Source: Liolophura sinensis
Taxonomy: Eukaryota; Mollusca; Polyplacophora; Chitonida; Chitonidae
DNA: 60,000 nucleotides
Assembly: GCF_032854445.1 (NCBI RefSeq)
Contig: NC_088303.1
Location: 11,603,501-11,663,500, forward strand
Direction of reading: 5' to 3'
Shown here: positions 34,325 through 47,700 of the stretch, piece by piece
Layout of the letters: the number at the start of each line of letters is the position of its first letter
Numbering within the stretch: position 1 is the first letter of the stretch
Made by a program: the position numbers and the translations under genes
Notes under the pieces: generated by a model
The model's database searches: none
Told to the model about the DNA's origin: nothing
What the model saw: only the letters and a program-made list of their open reading frames with translations

Positions 34325-35648
34325 GTACGTTTGTTTTTTCATGTCAGTTATGTATACATATTTATTCATTAGGTACTGTTATGTGATCGTCATGTAGGCA
34401 TGTAATATCGTGCCTACAGCTCTCACTGCATAAAGCCTGCAAGTAGTGATTAACAGGTTCTGTGTACTTTCACATATATGCCCACATGTTTAATTCCATG
34501 TATAACACTTAGTGAAAGTCTATTACGCTTCTGTATCTTAGAGACACGTCAAACCTTCCATACATATAATGTTACTGTCTACGGAGCATACGTTTGTGTC
34601 AGATGTACAAAATTTTATGGATTAGTAGATAACGATACTAATAATTACACGCCGTGTTGTAAAGCTTAACCTTTCATAGAAACAATTACACATGCCCAGC
34701 GGATTTACAAAGTAGGCTAATTATTACATGGGGAAATCAGACAAATCAATGCGTGCCAAAACCTGCACCGAAGTAACTGGCAACATGGCCTTGATTGATT
34801 TGTATTTAGCGATACGTGTAAATCATCTGTAAAGTACTGCCACTGTGAACTTTAGTTAAGTTAGACCCAAATTTTGTTCATGCATGAAAGTGCGTCTTTA
34901 AGTCATGATTTTTTTCGCGTACGGGGCAAAGTGCGTTGTTTTCTCTATAGTTTCCTCCACCCACTAATTTGCCTGATGTCAAAATAAGTAAAATATTCTT
35001 GAATACAGCGTAGAACACGAAAGAATAAGTGAACAGATTTAAAAATGTCCGCCTATATCTAGCCGGGGCGTCTTTCGGTAAATACCGTTTTCGACAGTTT
35101 TAAACAACGCTGCATGGTGTTGAGTCAAGTAATCACTCCAGTGTTAACGCTAATTCGAATTGACATTCCCACAGTTGGTAGAGCGTCCGCTTCGGGACCG
35201 GTAGATCCAGGATCAATCCTTGGTCGAGTCACACCTAAGACTTTAAAAGAGGAAGTTGTAACTTCCTCGCTTGGCGTTCAGCATGAAGGGGATAGTGCAA
35301 CGACTGGTTGACCCGTATCAGTAAATGGCTCGGGCGGGGCGGCTTACTTGCCTTCGGTAAGTCGTCTCAGTGATGCAGCACTAAATAAAAGAGCGGTGGA
35401 AATCCGTCCTGCAACAAGGAGGCACATTACACGTGCATGCACCCTAATGATTCCTTCGTCGTCATATGACTGAAAAATTGTTGAGTACGACGTTAAACCC
35501 CAAGCACACACTCACTCACTCGAATTGACATTCCGCATTATATTAGGTTGATATTTTGATGTGTCTGAAGTGACCTTCAGGCTCTTTAACAATTGGCTGC
35601 TGTTATAGTTAAATAACTTAAATGCGGATATAACATGCCAGTGAATAT

Positions 35649-35709
<61 letters not shown>

Positions 35710-38700
35710 CATAGTTTAGTATTTTCCCGGTGTAACAGTTTTCATATGTGGGTAACGCCGACATGCCCCAAGGCGGAGGACAGGCGGTTGTCATAGACTG
35801 GGTCTATTTCTGTGACACGATGTCTTGTGAAGTAACCTCAGAAAAATGTGGGCTGTCCTTTGTCAACTGAAAACTTAAGACAGTAATGTCATTTACACCC
35901 TATTTTTTGGGGGGCTCACGCAGACTAACAGGTATTCATTGTGGAAAAGAGATGCACGAACACGCGGTTGTAGAGAAGTGAGAGAACATGTATGTCTCTT
36001 CTCTTGACAGGCCTGCAATCAAATCAGGCGGTCTGTGTGTTACATATACGCACAGCATAGAGCTTTACGCAATCTTGTTGGCTAAGAATAAAGCTCTTTA
36101 AGATTTCCTTGGAAGGCTTTGACCAGTCGATGTTGCTCATTCGGTGTCAGCTTGTTACGTGTTTACAATATTTTTTCAGGATTTCGTTGATTTACCAAGT
36201 TGTTTGTGTTGGGTTATCATAGTGGTTGATAGTGTCGTTTAGTCTATCGAGAATACATAGAGTTTTTGTGCACGGTATTTCTTGGACTAGTAAAGCTTAT
36301 TATTCCACCTATTCATGCACTTGACCGCCATTGAAAGAAAACATTGACACAATTTTGAACGACGTTACCGAACCACTCATCATCGAGGCAGCTCATGTAA
36401 CGGGAAGTATAGGACATGTATGTAATCTCCATACATGCCTGTATATGGCTTTACGTCAGACAGCACAGCGTATTGATTGCTCACTACAGGATAGCTGTTG
36501 AAAATTACATGTATAAGCTTTAATTCTAAGCTTCTTTTTTGGACATGGTTTAATATGTTTATGCCAAAAAACTGATCTAGATTAATTAATTTCCAGAGAA
36601 TTAATACAAACAAACCTTAAGAGATATGGCTCAAGCACAACCTGAGAAGTTGTCATTATAGACTTATCGCTTAGACCTTGTTTCCTATGTTTTGTCAGTT
36701 ATGACAAGCCTGATTTGGGCGAGTGATACATTGTTTTGCATTTATGCTATAACTCTACTGATAACCGTGACTCATTTAACAAACAAAACATCAGCTTTCA
36801 AGGTAAACACATGCCAACCTTGGTTATGTAATTAAATATATAACAAAAAAATGACTTGCTTAACAGTTGCGTTAATCCTCAGAATGTGTTCTGAATACTA
36901 AATATAAAATACTGGACTGCCTTCTCGATATGTAAGTCGCAGTTTCAGGCTTCTCAGCCAAACCTGTACAAAGTGAAATGTTGTATTTGCGTTCGGAATA
37001 ATATGTACGGATATGACCTTATTAACAGAATGAACGAATAGACCCCCTCCGAGTTGACGTTGTCGGCCATGGACAAAGGTTAAAGGTTACTAGCTATCCA
37101 ACATGGCTGCTGCATTTAGAGGCTGAAGTTTTCCTAAGTTCGGAACAGGGACTAGTTGTATTAAATGTTTGTTGTCATACACAGACACGACATTTAACGC
37201 ATTAAAGGTAAAGAGATACATAAAGAACTAAACGTCAGAGTACAAAAGACATTAATTATTTAAAAAGTGTCAGCTTTTCAACTCTTGTGTGTATGTTTGC
37301 ATGAACTTCAAGAATAGTTATTTGTTACTTTGACGCCATGCATGTTGCATTATTCTTATTGATCAAGGGGATAAGCATTTTCAGCGAAAAATTTCTTCTG
37401 AACTTTAAATTTATTACAGAAGCTTGGTAAGCTAATATCGACCTTGGTATACCACTCGTGAACCATCAAAGGGCGTTCCAGTACATATACATATGCAGTT
37501 AGATGTGTCAACTTTGTATACATTACTTTAACAACAATGTAATGCGTATGCATTGCTAGAACTAATTAACATTGCGTCGGTTTGGGCGCGTCTCCATTGC
37601 AGTCATGCTTTTTTCACGAAATAAAATGCTTACAAATACGTATATGGGATAATTTACAGTAATCCGTTTGTGTTCTCTTTCCTTAGCAGACTTGAGTTAT
37701 AGGTAATGTAACTAAGAGTTCACAGTAATATGTCTACCATAACTGCAAAGGAATCCAGCTCTCTCTTTCACTGTGTTGACTGAATGTGTTAGTATAATGA
37801 AACGGTAGATAAAGAGAGGGACGGGAACACCTTATCAAAATTCATATACCCCGAGATGCAAGGAGAATGCAAAGAATTAAATTTCTTTATATTGAATATT
37901 TTTTGTAGGCCTACTGAATATTCTTTGTATTAAAAGCTCTCGTACATCCATTAGCTTTACGCACCACTCACAACCTCTGTCACTCCATCACACAACCAGT
38001 GGCAGGTTTATCCGGTAAAGACCTCTTCATCCTTTTTGTACGATATGATATACACGCATGCGTAGTCTTTTAATTTGAGCAAAAACATATGTATACACGA
38101 ATAAATAGAACAGGACATAAAGGCGCATCAGGCCGTGGGAGAGTCCCCAAGAGGCTTCGGGATTTGAGGATACACTTACATTTTGAATGGGGCGACTGTG
38201 CTCGAGTATTTCGGCAATTTAAAATTTCGTCATAATAAAGTTACGGTATTATCTTTACTTCGGATTTACATTTTCTGAGTGTATAGCACAGATTTTTTTG
38301 CTGAAAATTGTCTGAAGTTATTCCTGGTTCCGAATGAGCGATCTCTAAAGTCAGTGATATACATGTCAACCGTTTAGGCAATCCGGCCAATAGGTAGACT
38401 TTACTGCGAACATACATTAGCCTTCTGATGATCAGAAACAACACAGCTCCCATAGCTGTACATAATATATCCGTAGGTGTCATTTGGAAAATGCATGCCT
38501 ATTAAGTAAGTAACAGTGGTGTTGGTATTTGGAGTTTACACTTTCTGAGTAGAGCTGTACAAACAAAATGTATATCCATAATAACGATAATACTATCAGA
38601 CACTTCAATGTTTAATAGTCTTCCAACAACCTGCGAATGGCCGTGGGTTTCCCCCAGGCTCTGCCCGGTTTCTTCCCACCATAATGCTGGCCGCCGTCGT

Positions 38701-41700
38701 ATAAGTAAAATATTCTTGAGTAGGGCCCAAACGATCAATTAAATAAATAAATCAATAAATATAACACAGAGCCCATTTAATACTCTCTTCACAAGTGATT
38801 GAATTCTAACTAGCGTGTAATCTTTTTTCGTGTATATCACAAAGAGGCACTCGAGTCAGGTGTTGTAGCGCTCATTAAAAGGTCAGTTGTTCGCTGGTTA
38901 ATTGCCAGCTTAACTAAGCTTACTCATCAGTTGTCTCTTTCGTCACCCCTAGCTCTGATCTAAAGTCGACGCGTCTTTAGTGCGTCACATATTCAAGCCT
39001 TGCGTGGAAGTCAGTATACATGTACTCACCATTCTTAGCATTTGTTTCTGTTTTACACTGGCAAGGCATAAGCTGCAAGGTACTGTTTGTTTCTTAAATA
39101 GTATCGATATATGCCATAAATATCGGTATTAAACCATGATGTCTTGTGAGCATTCAGTGTCGATTGAATGTTCAAATCGAATCTGATAAATACGGACCAC
39201 ATAGGCCTGCCAAACTTTATCAGTGGTATATATGCCCACCTGCGTTCTCCGTTGTTTTTAATTTTTTTCATTCTGTTTGTAAGTTGTCTATCGCGTATTT
39301 GACTCTCCGACAATGCAGCTTAAAAGCATATATAGCTTATCGTGTTTATCCACATTATGAAGATGTAGGGTGTAAATGTGATGTTTTATCCACATTGTGA
39401 AAATGTAAGGTGTACGGGTGATGTTTTCTTCACATTGTGATGTAGGTTGTAAGGGTGATGTTTTATTCACATTGTGGAGATGTAGGGTGTAAGGATGATG
39501 TTTTATTCACATTGTGGAGATGTAGGGTGTAAGGATGCACCCGTGGAGGTATTAATTTTAATTGTAGTAGACTTCTCAGGCTGTGTCCTAGCTTGCCCAG
39601 ATTAGGTGCGGATTTGGCGTGTGTTTTTGTTCGGATTAGGCGCGGATCATGGGTGTTGATGTTCAGATTAAGCGCAGCTTATGTGTTACCCGGACTGGGC
39701 TAGGACCATGGGTTCTACTTAGAATGAGATATTTTTCTGCTCAGAGGGTGTTTTACTTATTAAACACCCTTGCTGTTTTACTCTTTTTGACGGACAGTTA
39801 ATGCACAAACCATGATTATTCAACCTGATTAGAAGTTAAATATTGTATGAAATGAACATTGAAAATAAATTTACAAGAAGTTGATCCATTCCGAAAAATA
39901 AAAAGCAAATCAATTTCTTTCCACATGCACTTTGGAACTGCCGGGTCCTTGTTTGTCGAGGTCCTATAGATTTCGAGTGTCAAACATGTTGATATATGTC
40001 ACATGTTACTGTTGATTCAACTCCAAATGCGATATAAATGTGCTAATGCCAGGTCATTAAACTGTGAAATTTGTTTGTGGGTGATAACGAGCGCAAGTCG
40101 TTGCAGGTCGTTAATCTCTTTTTGACATTTATGAAACTAGTTAACATTGAAAAGCAAACTTGACAAATGATTCCCTTTGGAAATTGCAACTCACTTGTCT
40201 CATGAAAACACTGTGGACGTATATACTTTATCTTGAAATTACTCTAATAATGACTAAAATAATTACAAAACCAGGAATATACGTCCTGTTGGCCTATAAG
40301 TTTACGCGCTACTTGAAAAATATGTAAATTATAGTTTCATTTCCTTCTGATGAGTTGCTATATTAAGGACTTATTTATGCCTTTTCTCCCACAATAAGGC
40401 TGGCCGCCGTCGTATAAGTGAAATAATCTTGAGTACGGCGTAAAACACCGATCAAATAAATAAATAAATATTTATGCGCCTGAGGGAATCTGCAGTACTT
40501 CAGCTATGGTGATAATATTTTCGAAAATTAGGTACAGGTACATATATTGGCCTACTCTTGCATTATATGTCATGCAGAAGAAGAGAGAGAGAGGAACAAG
40601 AAATAATACTCACACGCACATGAAAGCAATGAACATAAACACGTAAACAGATAAACACACAAGACAGGCCATGATAGTGGAACCTCGACAGAACCGGAAG
40701 TTATGGTCAGGACCGGAAGTTAGGCGCTATGGCCAGAATCTGACGCTAGGCGCAGTGGGCAGGATCGGAAGCTCTAGAGGCGCAGTGATCCCAGGTCTAC
40801 CACAGACGAAGCCTGAATCGACCACTCAAGTGACGGCGAATGCCTGTGGTTAAAGACGTCGTGATGCAGTCCCCAGCAAGCTATTCTAAGTTGAGATTTG
40901 GGCTTACATAACTTGATCTCAACCACGGGACGGATTTAAAAATCGGAAGGCTATCTTTACGATTCGTGATGCAGATTCTTTTTTCAGCTTTTTTTCGATC
41001 GTGCTGAAATCACGTTACAACGTGAGGGATCTAAACTTCTGTTAAACTCTGACTGAAGTTGAATTACACCATGCTGGTTCTAATACCTTTCGAAAACTAG
41101 AAGGCCTAGGCCCCAAGATCAAAATCAGCTCAAACCTCTTTTCAATAAAAAAGGCGAATATAGTGTTGCGTACTGGTACGTCATAATTTCCCTTAGCGTA
41201 GACCTGTGTTGTTTAGAAATGACATTTATATTGTCTAGTGCTGAGTAACACCCCAGTTAGAGAAATGAATAAATAAATTACTGTGTAACACATTAATATG
41301 GCTGTTGGATATATTTTCTTAAGAGCACAGTGTTACTCAAACACAGCCTTTCTGCTTTATGTCAGTTTTACATGTGATATTGTGTATAAAACCCTTGTGA
41401 ACTGTATAATAAACATAACGATTGTCATACATTATGTTTGGGAATGACACATCTCTTGTATGCGTGACTGCTGTGTGCAGTATGTGTGCCAAAGCTAGCA
41501 TAGGGAACAGGCGTTTGTAATCAGAGAATGTTGGCCTATATGTATATTATATATGCCAGTTTTACATTTCGCAGGGAAGGTCGACGGAGAGTGAATACAG
41601 AAAATTACAGTTTGCCTATATCCGGTTTGGTTCAGTTGATCTGAGAAATACAGGAAACAGTATCACATGACATTAATTACGAGGAAATTACTGAGAATTT

Positions 41701-44700
41701 CCCCAGATATACGTGTAGCAGTCAGACGGTTTTCTCTTTTACATTTTACGTCGGGGAAATGTGGACCTGTCATGAAGCTATGGCCTATATATCTGTCTGA
41801 AAGTGGTGAAGACCCCATATAGACGTAGTTAAATTCACGAACCAGGAGATAACACAAGTTACACGGATCAGTCATCTGTATGTCGACTGCCCTATACACT
41901 AGTCCAGGTCGGTTCTGCCATCAACGTGCTCTGTTGACGCCAGAGTTTGTTCAATCACATGCTGTATCCTGTCAGAGTTTAGCGAACTTTGTGTGTTTAC
42001 GGAATTACAGAGCAAACTAGGACAGGCAGGCAGCTGCTTTGGATCAATGTTAGAATTCTGGCAAACATAGGGCCTGTGGCTAATTTAACTGATTTGGAGG
42101 ATAAATTAGACCAACTTCATCATCAGCCTATCGTTATTAGTCAGAGCTAATGCTTTTCGCCCATAAAAGTCATCTGTAAGTCATCACAGATATCCACAGA
42201 CAGCCCAAACGTGGAAAACTCTATGACGGGTATACCAGAGCTCACTTGTTCGAAGATGTATTTGTTAATATTGGTATTTAGTCATACTTCATATTAAAAA
42301 TTTAAGCCAAACTCAGCAGCCCATACAGTTGTTCAAAGTCAAAGTATAACAGCAGCAGATCTGATTCATGTTTACTACACTGTTACACAATTTTACTGGA
42401 GCTAAGTACAAAACTGAAGACTCGATCTAAAGCTGAAATCTGGTATTAAGTCCTAAAACAGTTTTGAACTACTGAGCCCAGATGATTTTAAAGCATCGAC
42501 GGAGCAGACGACAGCCAAAGCGTATTACATTGTGCACGACCTGCCATCTCTCGTGCACTCAGTGAAAGGACCTCTGGCTCTACGAGTCCGGCAACTAGAG
42601 CTTATTTTCGCGTGTCCACCAAAATTACAAGTGTTTCATAACCAAAACGGCTTAGTGTTTGGTATATTTTCCTTCAGGCCGTCACTTCGACGAAGAGTTA
42701 TTACACAGTTTTTTTTCCAGACAAACGGATGGACATTGTTCTTGTAACCTCTCGGAGGCACACACACAATACATCGGCACAGGACACTTACTCTTCGCGA
42801 TTTTATCGTGATCACTAGAGGTCTCAACATGTCTTTTTCAATACCAATAAAGCTATATTAAGGTATTGTTATAGTTGCTTGACAATACAGCTGACAATGT
42901 TATTGTCATGGAGCACATAGATTGAATATTTGAGCGATCTGTTAGATATGAACTCTACTTTGACCTGTCTGGAAATATCTCTGAATGCATCGAGCAAATC
43001 ATGATCAGTTTGTTCAGGTAATGGAGCGTGGTTGCTTGTAGCCAGCTGCAGGTTAAACCTTATCAGTCACGTGACGTTAACCGGTTGACGTCAGAGATTG
43101 TGATAGGGAGAAATTCTCGCGCAATGACAAAAATGCTTTGATAAAGAAAACATTATCACTTTATTTAGGCATGTTCTGTGCAGAAATGTGAAGTCCTCTT
43201 TTGTGTTTATGAACTCGATTACTAAGTGACGTACTTTATGACTACATTGAAACTTATCTTGCAAAACTTTATATACGAACCTTAAGTTCAACCCGCGTTT
43301 TTGTTTTGTTTTGTGGTGGATGAACGCTTTTATCTGTTTACTGCAAATGTATTGCTAGGCAGCAAATTTAACATGTGCAAAACTGCAGGCGAAATCAGAC
43401 GAGCAGAACACTGGTGAATGATCCGACAAGTTTATGTTATACTGCCACATCAGAAAACTTCTGCTTTCATACCTGTCTGTTTTGTTATATCAATGATTTT
43501 GGACGTGCTGATCACTGACATGCTTAGTAAGATGAATTCTTCTAACGATCTACTTATTAACCAATCAAATGTTCGATAAGTCAGTTCATGGGTCAGTGGG
43601 TCAATGCTCTTGACTTTGTTGGTACCTATATGGACGTTCACCCGTGCCCTGATGTATTTATAGGAACATGTGGAGTGTATCTTCTCTAACGAAACCTACA
43701 ACAGCAGCTTTGATGACCAGGTCTGGGCTCATCCTTTAACACATGTATTCCGGCTACAAAAGTATCAGTTATGTGTTCTTTTTTGTATTACACGAATCGT
43801 GCAGGTTATTAATATGAATTTTAATTTATAGGTATGGACATTGTAACAGTTTGTAGTCACCATACACTACAACACTTAAATAGATCAGTATAGAAGCCTT
43901 TTGTGCATATTTACATATATTACATTTGTACCATTCATCTTTGACTCCTCATAACTTATTTACTCTCGCATATATCTATTTACCTACATCTAAACAGAGG
44001 TCTAAGTCTTGTAACTAAAGACTAAGACTAAATTTAGCTACCGAAATCAATGTAATCAATGAATAGTTTCTGTTTGTTCCGTACCATAGCGTTTATTTTA
44101 AACTCTTTCATGGCCATGCTTTACATATATATAGCCATTAGCCACACCGACCTTAGGTAAATTTGCTTGGCATGTACCGAATTATGGAATTAGGCTACGC
44201 TCGTGTAAAACATGGAACCTTGCATCTATATAAAGGTCTATGTAAAGGCGCAAAATAATTGTGCCTATTATTACATTACACTGTTGGCTTCAGCACAGTT
44301 CTTCTGACCGGGAATTATTTGTTCAACACTAGAACAAACTGTTTGGTTGAGCTCCACCTCCTCTACATATAGACTTCAGAACATTAGCTACTACAGTGGA
44401 GCCACCGTTGTGTAAGTGAAATATTCTTGAGGACAGCGTAAAACTCTAATCAAGTAAATAAATAAATAACTAGGTGGATTATTTGAAACTAGAAACAAGT
44501 AGAACGACATCATGAAACATGAACACTGAAATTAACTGAACTTCTTTACACTACAAACCTTGCTACTGTGGAGGAGGAGATCGGGAGGGAGGAGGGGGGG
44601 GGGGAATGGAGTGAATGGAGGGAGGGACGCGGTGGGGTTGAAGAGAGGTGAGTTGTGGGCTACCACACTCCACCGCCTGTAAAACACTTCATTTTTTAAA

Positions 44701-47700
44701 CTTCAGCTACTTTGTGCAACGAACAACTGCATTGGTAAATTTTATCTCACATAGGTGCATGGTCACTGAATGATTTTTTTTAAATTAGTGACATTATTCT
44801 AAGATAGCGCACATCTTCAATGAAGAGAGTACTCTAAAATCATAGTTGCCTCCATTTCTATCTGCGAATCGGTGATATCATAAAGACAGCCATGCATTAG
44901 ATTCACACTTTTTTCGTCAATATCTTGTGTTTGTTTTGACTTTTCATAACAACACGGTATGATATTATTGAGACAGCTTTCATGAACCTATGTACATATA
45001 CAGTTGAGACGGAGTAAGTGGGCCGTAACTAGCGGGCCAGGCAAACAACCCCAAGATTTCACGAGCTGCCATTGACTGACCTTTTTGACGAGAGTTTGTA
45101 ATATCTATCCACTTTCAGATATGGTCTTTCTGCATAAAAGCCCATATACATGAGAAGTTCACGGCCCCACAGCCACCAAATTGTGCACTTCGGATACCTT
45201 TTGTGCTCTTTTCTTTCACTGGCCGGGATAAACATGTAGTTTTCAGAGCACTAATTTTCAGTTTCTGAAGTTGGCTTCCATCCAGTGGGGTGACGTATTC
45301 AGATGAGGTCTGTCAAGTTTATGGCAAGGGTTTTTAAAACTGGCGACGTGGCCCTCGCTTTGTCAGACGCTTAAAGCGCTGGCTAGCTGTCAGGCTATTG
45401 ACCAATGAGGTCCAGCGTTCGAATCCAGCTCTGGCTGGTTGTGCTGCGGCTTTGTCAGGCGGTTTGGTGAAGGGCAGTAGTTGTCTCCGGACACTCGGGT
45501 TTCATCCACCCATGATCCCAAGTTAAACAACAATCAATCAGTTAAACTGGTGACCTTCCCCCTTAGCAAGCAAAAAAGTAATGGATTCAAATCAGTGGTT
45601 AAAGCAAATGTTTAAATGCCCGCGTCAATTTACTCTTGAACATTTTCATGAAAGCCTATAGTGTAGTGATTTTAAACGTATGTTAACCGAGAAAGCAGAC
45701 CTAGACCATTTACACGAGCTGTGAGTAGCTCCGACTTCAAGAGATGGACTATCTGACTGTGTGACCTGGAATATACGGGACTATCTGTGTGGCCGTGGCA
45801 ACGCCCCAAACATTCCAGATCACAATGAAGGCTGTGCAGAACCTTCTAACATGCGTGCGACTCTTTGACTCGGTAAAGGTCCGCCTGGAGCCAGACTGAG
45901 ACATAGACTGTCACCTTCCACCACAACTGATGATGTCTCAGTCGCCTAATTTCCACCGTGAAAGACTTTGAGGGCCGTGTTAGAAACAGATGGCCAAGGT
46001 TTCTTGCTTACAGAACTAAACGCGACACGACCTCAGGCTGAATAGAAGAACCATGCAATTGTTAAAACATAAATGGTTCCGTTATGAGCTATAGGTATCT
46101 TGTGTACACAATCAAGCCATCTTTGCACTTTTAGTGAAATGCCGTAAACATATAGTTCGCATGCCATGGCGAAAGAGTGTCATTTGCTATGCTCACACGC
46201 CTTATAGCGTTGTGACGGTGACGATGTAGAGTTCGCTTAAACCTGTAGCTGTTCGTACGCGGTAGTGAAATTTAAACAAAAAATCTTAGGCCTACACGAT
46301 TTTGTTGCTCTGATTTATAGTGTATGTTGGATAGTTGGATTTATTTGCCAACATTTTCTGCCTACAGCTAGTACTACCATATCAATAGATTGGCGTTATT
46401 TTCACTTTGTTACAAGTAATTTACCGACGGGCAACCATCTTTTTCATTCTTGACCTCACTTACACAGCAGTAGAGCATTGTATAAGCACGCAAATGCTAT
46501 CGGTAAAACTTTGCCTTTTTATACAAGTGCACTTTTGCCACGTGCACCTTTTCCCCAGGATATACATGGGTTGGAGGAAGTTCACCGGAAGTTACCTTCA
46601 GTGCACAGTTAACTGCTACCAGAACATGTCTTTGTATCGGTACTGTATAAGAATGTGTGCATGGCGTGTTCTGAATACCGGTAGCCGGTTGTACTTCATG
46701 ATTGCGATATCAAAAGCTCCAGTTACCATCTAAAACTGTTGTGATTTTTGCAAAACGTCTGATTAAAGGTTGAATAAAGTGAACAAGGTTATTCCAAGTT
46801 GCCGAGTAAAAGAAATCTGGAAATGGGTTAATCGCCATCAGTCAATAAGAAGTGTTACTACCTGTACATAATAAATGAGTTTTATTGTGCAGAACACCTA
46901 TTTCCGGTTGTTATTTGTGAACACATGCAGGATATGATTATATAAAAATACACACAGTGGTATCATGAATCCACATATTGTTATCCAAAAATAGCACTAA
47001 ATAGAAGTCACTATTCAGGGGACTGACAAAACATGTAGGCCTATAGGCACATATAAGGTACAACTCAAGCACGCTATATTTAACGTCCGCATGGACGCAA
47101 TGTAAATATTAACATATATTAACATCACATTTTAACATCATCTTTTCTACCTAATTCTGCTTTAGCCATGGTTCTATGGAACGTATAAGTGGCTGCAGTA
47201 AAAACAGTAGGAATAAAACCCTAAGTGAGGAAACTGACATGAGGCCGTATTTCACCGTTTGCATGTGATAATTACCAAGTTCCAACTGTTACACTGTCGT
47301 CTTTGCTCTCGAGTTTTACTCTTCATGCTGTTGTCTTTCATATTTACTGCAAATCTAGAGAACACTTTCTATAACCAAAAAGTTGTACATATAAATTATT
47401 GGAATGAATATCTGTTGGTCAAATTGGTGAATTTGCTAAGGGCGAAAAATGCGTGCGTTAAAAAGGGCGTCTTTAAAGCGTCTGTTGGCATATTTCAGCA
47501 AACTTTATGTGTGCCCCATGCATCTTACTGATAAACCATCTTACTGATAAACTTCAAATGCTTATAAGAACTTTGACAAGCGAATAAATAAACAAGTGGT
47601 AAATTGTATTTCATTTATTATATCTTTCATGTGAAAATGTTCACACAGCGTCAGGCACAGTTTGGGATCTATTTCCTATTCCAAAGATGTCTTAGCATTA

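Noticed and set aside
35168-35240. tRNA-like A and B boxes
   Set aside because: They belong to the head of SINE family B; no cloverleaf or tRNA 3' end follows, so not a tRNA gene.
40671-40853. 60-residue frame with repeated-looking sequence
   Set aside because: Covers a short degenerate repeat (accggaagtta, aggcgcagtg); no support for coding.
46407-46733. 108-residue plus-strand frame in intron 1
   Set aside because: No recognisable domain, no clear splice sites linking it to the receptor, AT-rich composition like its surroundings.
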